Below, piece by piece: positions 59,579 to 64,000 of a stretch of DNA of 64,000 nt. The position numbers and the translations under genes are program-made. Each line of letters begins with the position of its first letter. Within the stretch, counting starts at the first letter, position 1. The notes under the pieces were generated by a model. That model searched no databases and was not told where the DNA came from. It worked only from the letters and a program-made list of their open reading frames with translations. Source of the stretch: Diadema setosum (Eukaryota > Echinodermata > Echinoidea > Diadematoida > Diadematidae); contig NC_092695.1 in the NCBI RefSeq assembly GCF_964275005.1, positions 12,477,697 to 12,541,696 of the forward strand, in the 5' to 3' direction.

Positions 59579-60430
59579 GTCGTGAGTTCGACACCACGAG
59601 TCATCATACAGCCCACCTCCCAGAAGTTATACTTATTTGTTCATTTCCATCTGAAAAGATGGCTGGATAGCCCATCTATTCAGCTATAAGCTATAGTCTT
59701 CCATGGGGTCCAGTTGGATGTGAGGCGGAACCACTTCACCTGGTTAAACACCCTGGTATTATTTGTGATGAATGAATGAAGCAGGATCTTTTACGTGCAT
59801 GAGTTATGACTCTCTCATACACGGGACCTCCATTTTAAGTCCTATCCGAGGGACAGAGTGTTTTGCCTCTTGCTAGAGGGGACGGTATATGATTACACAC
59901 AGCATTGCTCAGTCCAGATTCGGGTACGAACCCGGGTCCTTACCGTGCATGAGGCAGACGCGCTACCGACTGAGCCAACTCACCGCCCATACTGCTCAAG
60001 AGTCATATAGCCCATGAGTCATGATTATCTAGTCCATGAGCTCGACACTTACGCAAATAAGGCCCCCGAGTCCAACACTATGCAAGCAAGGCCCATGAGT
60101 TCGACACAAGCAAAAAAGACCTACGAGACCGACACATCAAGCCCCGTGATGTAATGTCGGTCTCGTGAGGTTTTTTGTTTTTTGTTTTTGTTTTTGTTTT
60201 GTTTTTGTTTTTTGTTGTTGTTGTTTGTTGTTGTTGTTGTTGTTTTTGTCTCACGTCAAACTTGTGGGCCTTGCTTGTCTATACCGTCGGACTCATGGGC
60301 CTTGTCTGCCTCAGAAATATCGAGCTCATATTATGGGCCGTAGAATAATGGGCTGTATGACTCAGGCCTTTCTGCAATGTCGAACTCATGGGCCGTGTGA
60401 CTCATGGATGTCGGTTTCATGGGATGACCC
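59574..60430. mobile_element. Foldback minisatellite element, second copy
   Basis: It has the same gtcgaactcatgggcc-type units and the same right end (gggatgaccca) as 24484-24806. The left part is interrupted by the SINE-like element, and the centre carries a (GTTTTT)/(GTT)n tract at 60168-60248. Confidence 0.55.
59600..59988 (-). mobile_element. tRNA-headed SINE-like element
   Basis: The minus strand starts ggcggtgagttggctcagtc, with A box TGGCTCAGTCGG and a B-box-like GGTTCGTACCC, then a body of about 300 bp. It interrupts the foldback minisatellite that resumes near 59995. Confidence 0.55.
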
Positions 60431-60845
60431 AAAGTATATACGAAGCAAACAAACAAACCAAATTGATTCTTGCATGGAATTATTGTTTTCATTCCAACTG
60501 ATTGACAAGCTGTCCTTCATCGACTTAGAACAGTTAATACCGATCGTTCGATGTTTTTGTAGTAGCCCATGATAAACATCACGGTCATTCATACAAGGTT
60601 GGAGTAATGCATATTAATTCAAATTCATGATTGTTGTGTTGAGTTGTCCAACTCAGAACGCTTGATTATCGGTGTTCATTTCGGTGTCGAAGAAGGACAA
60701 GTTTTTAATCAGTAGCATAGAATTATAATTTGACGCGACGCAACATTGTATGAGGAGGACATGCTTTATTGTACATCTGTAGGGTATGCCATATAGTGTA
60801 TATTATTTCCTGAGCTAAGTATACTTTTATGAAAATTATATCTAA

Positions 60846-61234
60846 AGGGTGTGTACAGTTCTGGTCGAGGTGAGGATTTAGCTTTTAACGTTTTGCGAGA
60901 TATTCAGAAACCACTCTATGAGATGTCAAAGAGCATGCAGTTGTAAGGGGTATCAAAAGTTTATTCTATGGAAATCGGTTTTGAAATGGCCGAGATATCC
61001 AAAAACAAGGTGAAACAAAGAGATCCTAATAAGGTTGTGGCATGTCGCCTTTTATTATTAGCACTTTTTTGGATATCTCAGCAATTTGAAAACCAATTTT
61101 CATCAAATAAACATTGAATCCTTCTTAAAATTACATGCTCTTTCATATTTCATAAGAGGCTTTTCATTATCTAACTTAGGAATGTTCAAAACATGAATCC
61201 CCACCTCAACCAGCACTGTACAGTCCCTTTAATA
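60846..61234. mobile_element. Foldback MITE, second copy of the 51353-51745 family
   Basis: The ends aagggtgtgtacagttctgg and cagcactgtacagtcccttt pair. The interior matches the intron copy (aaccactctatgagat, catcaaataaacattgaa). Confidence 0.65.
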
Positions 61235-61686
61235 TTCAGATAGTTTCAGTTGTGATGTTAGTATTGAATTAGTTTTCCTTAAGTTTTTTAATGGGAAATA
61301 TAGTTTAAGAATACTATGAACCCATACAGTTAGTTTCGCGTTTTTCACATGTATTGTGTGTGTGTTTCATGTTGATACTATGCTCATTTTTTCTTGTCAA
61401 ATAAATAGCAAACTGTATATCTGATGTCACTTATTCGTGCATGTATTTTGATTTTCTGATTAACATCATTCATTCATAAACGTATTACCTATTCACTTAT
61501 TTTGAATTTTTTAACTTCATTAGAATTCATTACTGTGTTAATAACAAGTGTCAAATAATCACAGATAATGCAATGATCTACAGAAATATCAATGAATATC
61601 ATTGATCATCCATTTTGATAATCTAACTCAATTCTAAGAAAGCGCATGACTTGTAATCATACGGGTAAATCTTAATGCATAAGACA

Positions 61687-61745
<59 letters not shown>

Positions 61746-62282
61746 TCATCTTGGAATTTTCCACGTGTTGGACTTCGAATGTTGTAATTATTAGAAGAAA
61801 GAGTCTCAAGTACGCCATGGATCCAACGACTACAAAAAAATTTTATTACAAAATTTTCGGTCTGCCTCAGTCCTTCGTCAGTGCAAAGACAATGATGGAC
61901 AATGATAAACATGAATCATAACAACAATGCTATGCGCGTCATGCGCGTAGTGCGTTGCCCTGGAGCTGCGTTGTCAAGGAGAAAGTGAAATCTCAATGAA
62001 TACTGAACTCAGACTCAACAAAAGTTTCAAGTGCTTGTTTGAATCATACTATGCTATATATACTCTTTATAAAAATACAAAGCTTTATATACGTCCTTGT
62101 AATAATAGACTTTAGCGATTCTATTTTTTTCGTAAACTTCGAAGAAAAGACGCATATAAAGCAATGATTACAAATTTGTAATCAATGTAATCTGTAATTT
62201 GTAATCATATATATAATACATACATATATGTGTAAAGATATAAATATGTATATATATATATACATATATGCGTGTAAAGATA

Positions 62283-62351
<69 letters not shown>

Positions 62352-64000
62352 CTTGCTCTTACTATAACAACAATTAGCGGATATTCTGAAATATTGACAA
62401 AACATACAAGAGTACACATACGTACACACAGACATTGATAGTGTTGACAGTACATTGTAATTCACGTGACGAAGAAAACCATGGTTTCTTGTGGCTCCAT
62501 AAACAGGATAGTTTTGTATTTCCATGTTTGCGTATATGTAATGCTATACAAATGACTGTGTTTGTTGTGGTCTTGTTTTATATGCAGGAACTACCGGTGG
62601 AATAAAGACACATAATAGCCGGTCAAACTCGCATGTCACGGTACGACAGTAGAAATCCAAATTCCTCTTTTATTGCAGTTTCCAAACACTTGTTATGTAT
62701 CATAATACTTGCTATATTATGTATCATATAGATACGCTGTGGGTATTACAGAAAAAGTCAACTTTGAGATTGTTATACAACGTATACATGACAAGTACAT
62801 ACCATTAAGATTTTATCGCATTATGGCCATTACCAATAGCTCATAAATAGTGATGTCATTTATTCTTTATATGCAATAATGCAGCTGCACAGACGTATCA
62901 CTAAAAGTCGATAGTTACAGTCTCCAACAATCCCTGGAATGACTTGCTCGAGCATGATTTCAAGTCGCTATAGAATACTTAGCTTGAGGATCTTTACAGT
63001 CACTTAAACTTTCCATGGAAGCTGCATGTGACGGAACAGATTCTCAAGAAAAGAATAAAGAACAAACTGAATACTTGTCTTATTAGTGAACCATGGCAGC
63101 AACATCATTGAGCATGGGGTTGGGGGAGGTGAATGGAGACAAACTAAATAAAGTACAGTACTAGTGAGATTAGTTTGTATATCGGGTACAGGATGTGATC
63201 TTCTTTTTTATATTACTTTTTGGTCTTCTCTTTATCTCAAAGAGTATAAGATAATAACATGAACGTTCAGCCATTGTCGGAAAACATAGTGAATAAATCG
63301 ATGGTTCCAGATAAGCCGAGTTGTGGCTCCAGTAAACTTTTGACACCTATTCATATTTTTCCTTTTTTGAGATTTTGTTGTTGTTGTTGTTGTGTTGTTT
63401 TTGTTGTTAGTTTGTCCACTCTGTTCCAAACCCGCAACTAAAATCGTTGTCATAAAAGCAGGAGAAACAGACAGAAGGTCCATCGTAAATGGTTCCATGC
63501 GACGTCTTCCTTCGTTTTATTTTTAGTTTCTCTAGTTTTTTGTTTTGTTTTTTGCTATGTTTTTTTGCTTGGTGTTTTATTCATTTGTTGGTTGGTTTAT
63601 TTATTTGTTCGTTTGTTTGCAACCCCTCCCCCAACAAACAAACAAGCAAACAAACCAAGTATTGCGTCTCAATTTAACCCACCGTGTATATACTTGATGA
63701 AGCACATTGCTCCTTAAAAAAAAAAAAGAGAAAAATCTGCTACGCTATGCAACGCAATATTGTAGATTCTCGAATATTTTTTGGCTTATTCTTTTCATAC
63801 AAAAATGAAACATCAGGCTTTCTATCGAAAGAAGGATGATTATAACCACAAAACAAACAAAACTTTTTCTGCAAGAAGTCGGTCATTGTTTCATAACTAT
63901 GGCATTAGATGCTATATATCAAAATATTTTAGTATGGTTGCAGACATTTCTAGAACTAGCATGTTGAATTCTAATTAGCTCTAACTAATACAACATACAG
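61235..64000. other. No gene seen
   Basis: AT-rich DNA with (TA)n tracts at about 61688-61738 and 62288-62345, a (TTG)n tract at 63378-63400, and A/T/G-rich simple sequence at 63530-63660. Confidence 0.5.

Overview
The window is AT-rich animal DNA: spliced genes with GT..AG introns, many microsatellites, MITE-like hairpins, tRNA-derived SINEs and LINE 3' fragments. The repeat types and a TMEM272-like gene suggest a marine invertebrate deuterostome, most likely an echinoderm. This is inference from composition, not a marker gene.

About 0.9-43.2 kb is a locus triplicated by segmental duplication (D1 about 0.87-21.6 kb, D2 about 21.7-32.0 kb, D3 about 33.7-43.2 kb). Each block carries one minus-strand gene with Ser/Gly-rich exons followed by ubiquitin-fold exons. 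Exon joins keep frame throughout: gene 1 encodes 402 aa with two ubiquitin-like domains, gene 2 encodes 317 aa with two domains and ends in LRGG plus eight residues, and gene 3 encodes 231 aa with a single domain. The tandem ubiquitin-fold layout resembles ISG15, but with a long Ser-rich N-terminus carrying a repeated DSGxxxS motif. A heat-shock element lies about 0.36 kb upstream of gene 1 and survives in degraded form upstream of genes 2 and 3.

Inside D1 lies the strangest object. A 3.94-kb insertion (16292-20234) holds 12 near-identical 327-bp units, each with a tRNA-Ala(AGC)-like gene: seven on the minus strand, then five on the plus strand, diverging from a 14-bp centre. It is flanked by a 13-bp target-site duplication. 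It sits in one arm of a long hairpin whose other arm keeps the unoccupied site. A 70-bp relic with the same outer ends and its own 13-bp duplication is at 3826-3895, and a diverged relic is at about 48861-48942. This looks like a mobile element family built from tRNA-bearing repeat arrays.

At 48.6-58.1 kb a complete six-exon minus-strand gene encodes a 243-aa TMEM272-like four-pass membrane protein with three N-terminal PPxY motifs. Its introns and flanks carry foldback elements, a dispersed repeat rich in TGACCTTTGACCT direct repeats, and a 5'-truncated LINE. I recognise no gene at 0-4.9, 43.3-48.3 or 58.2-64 kb; these hold repeats and unassigned AT-rich DNA.
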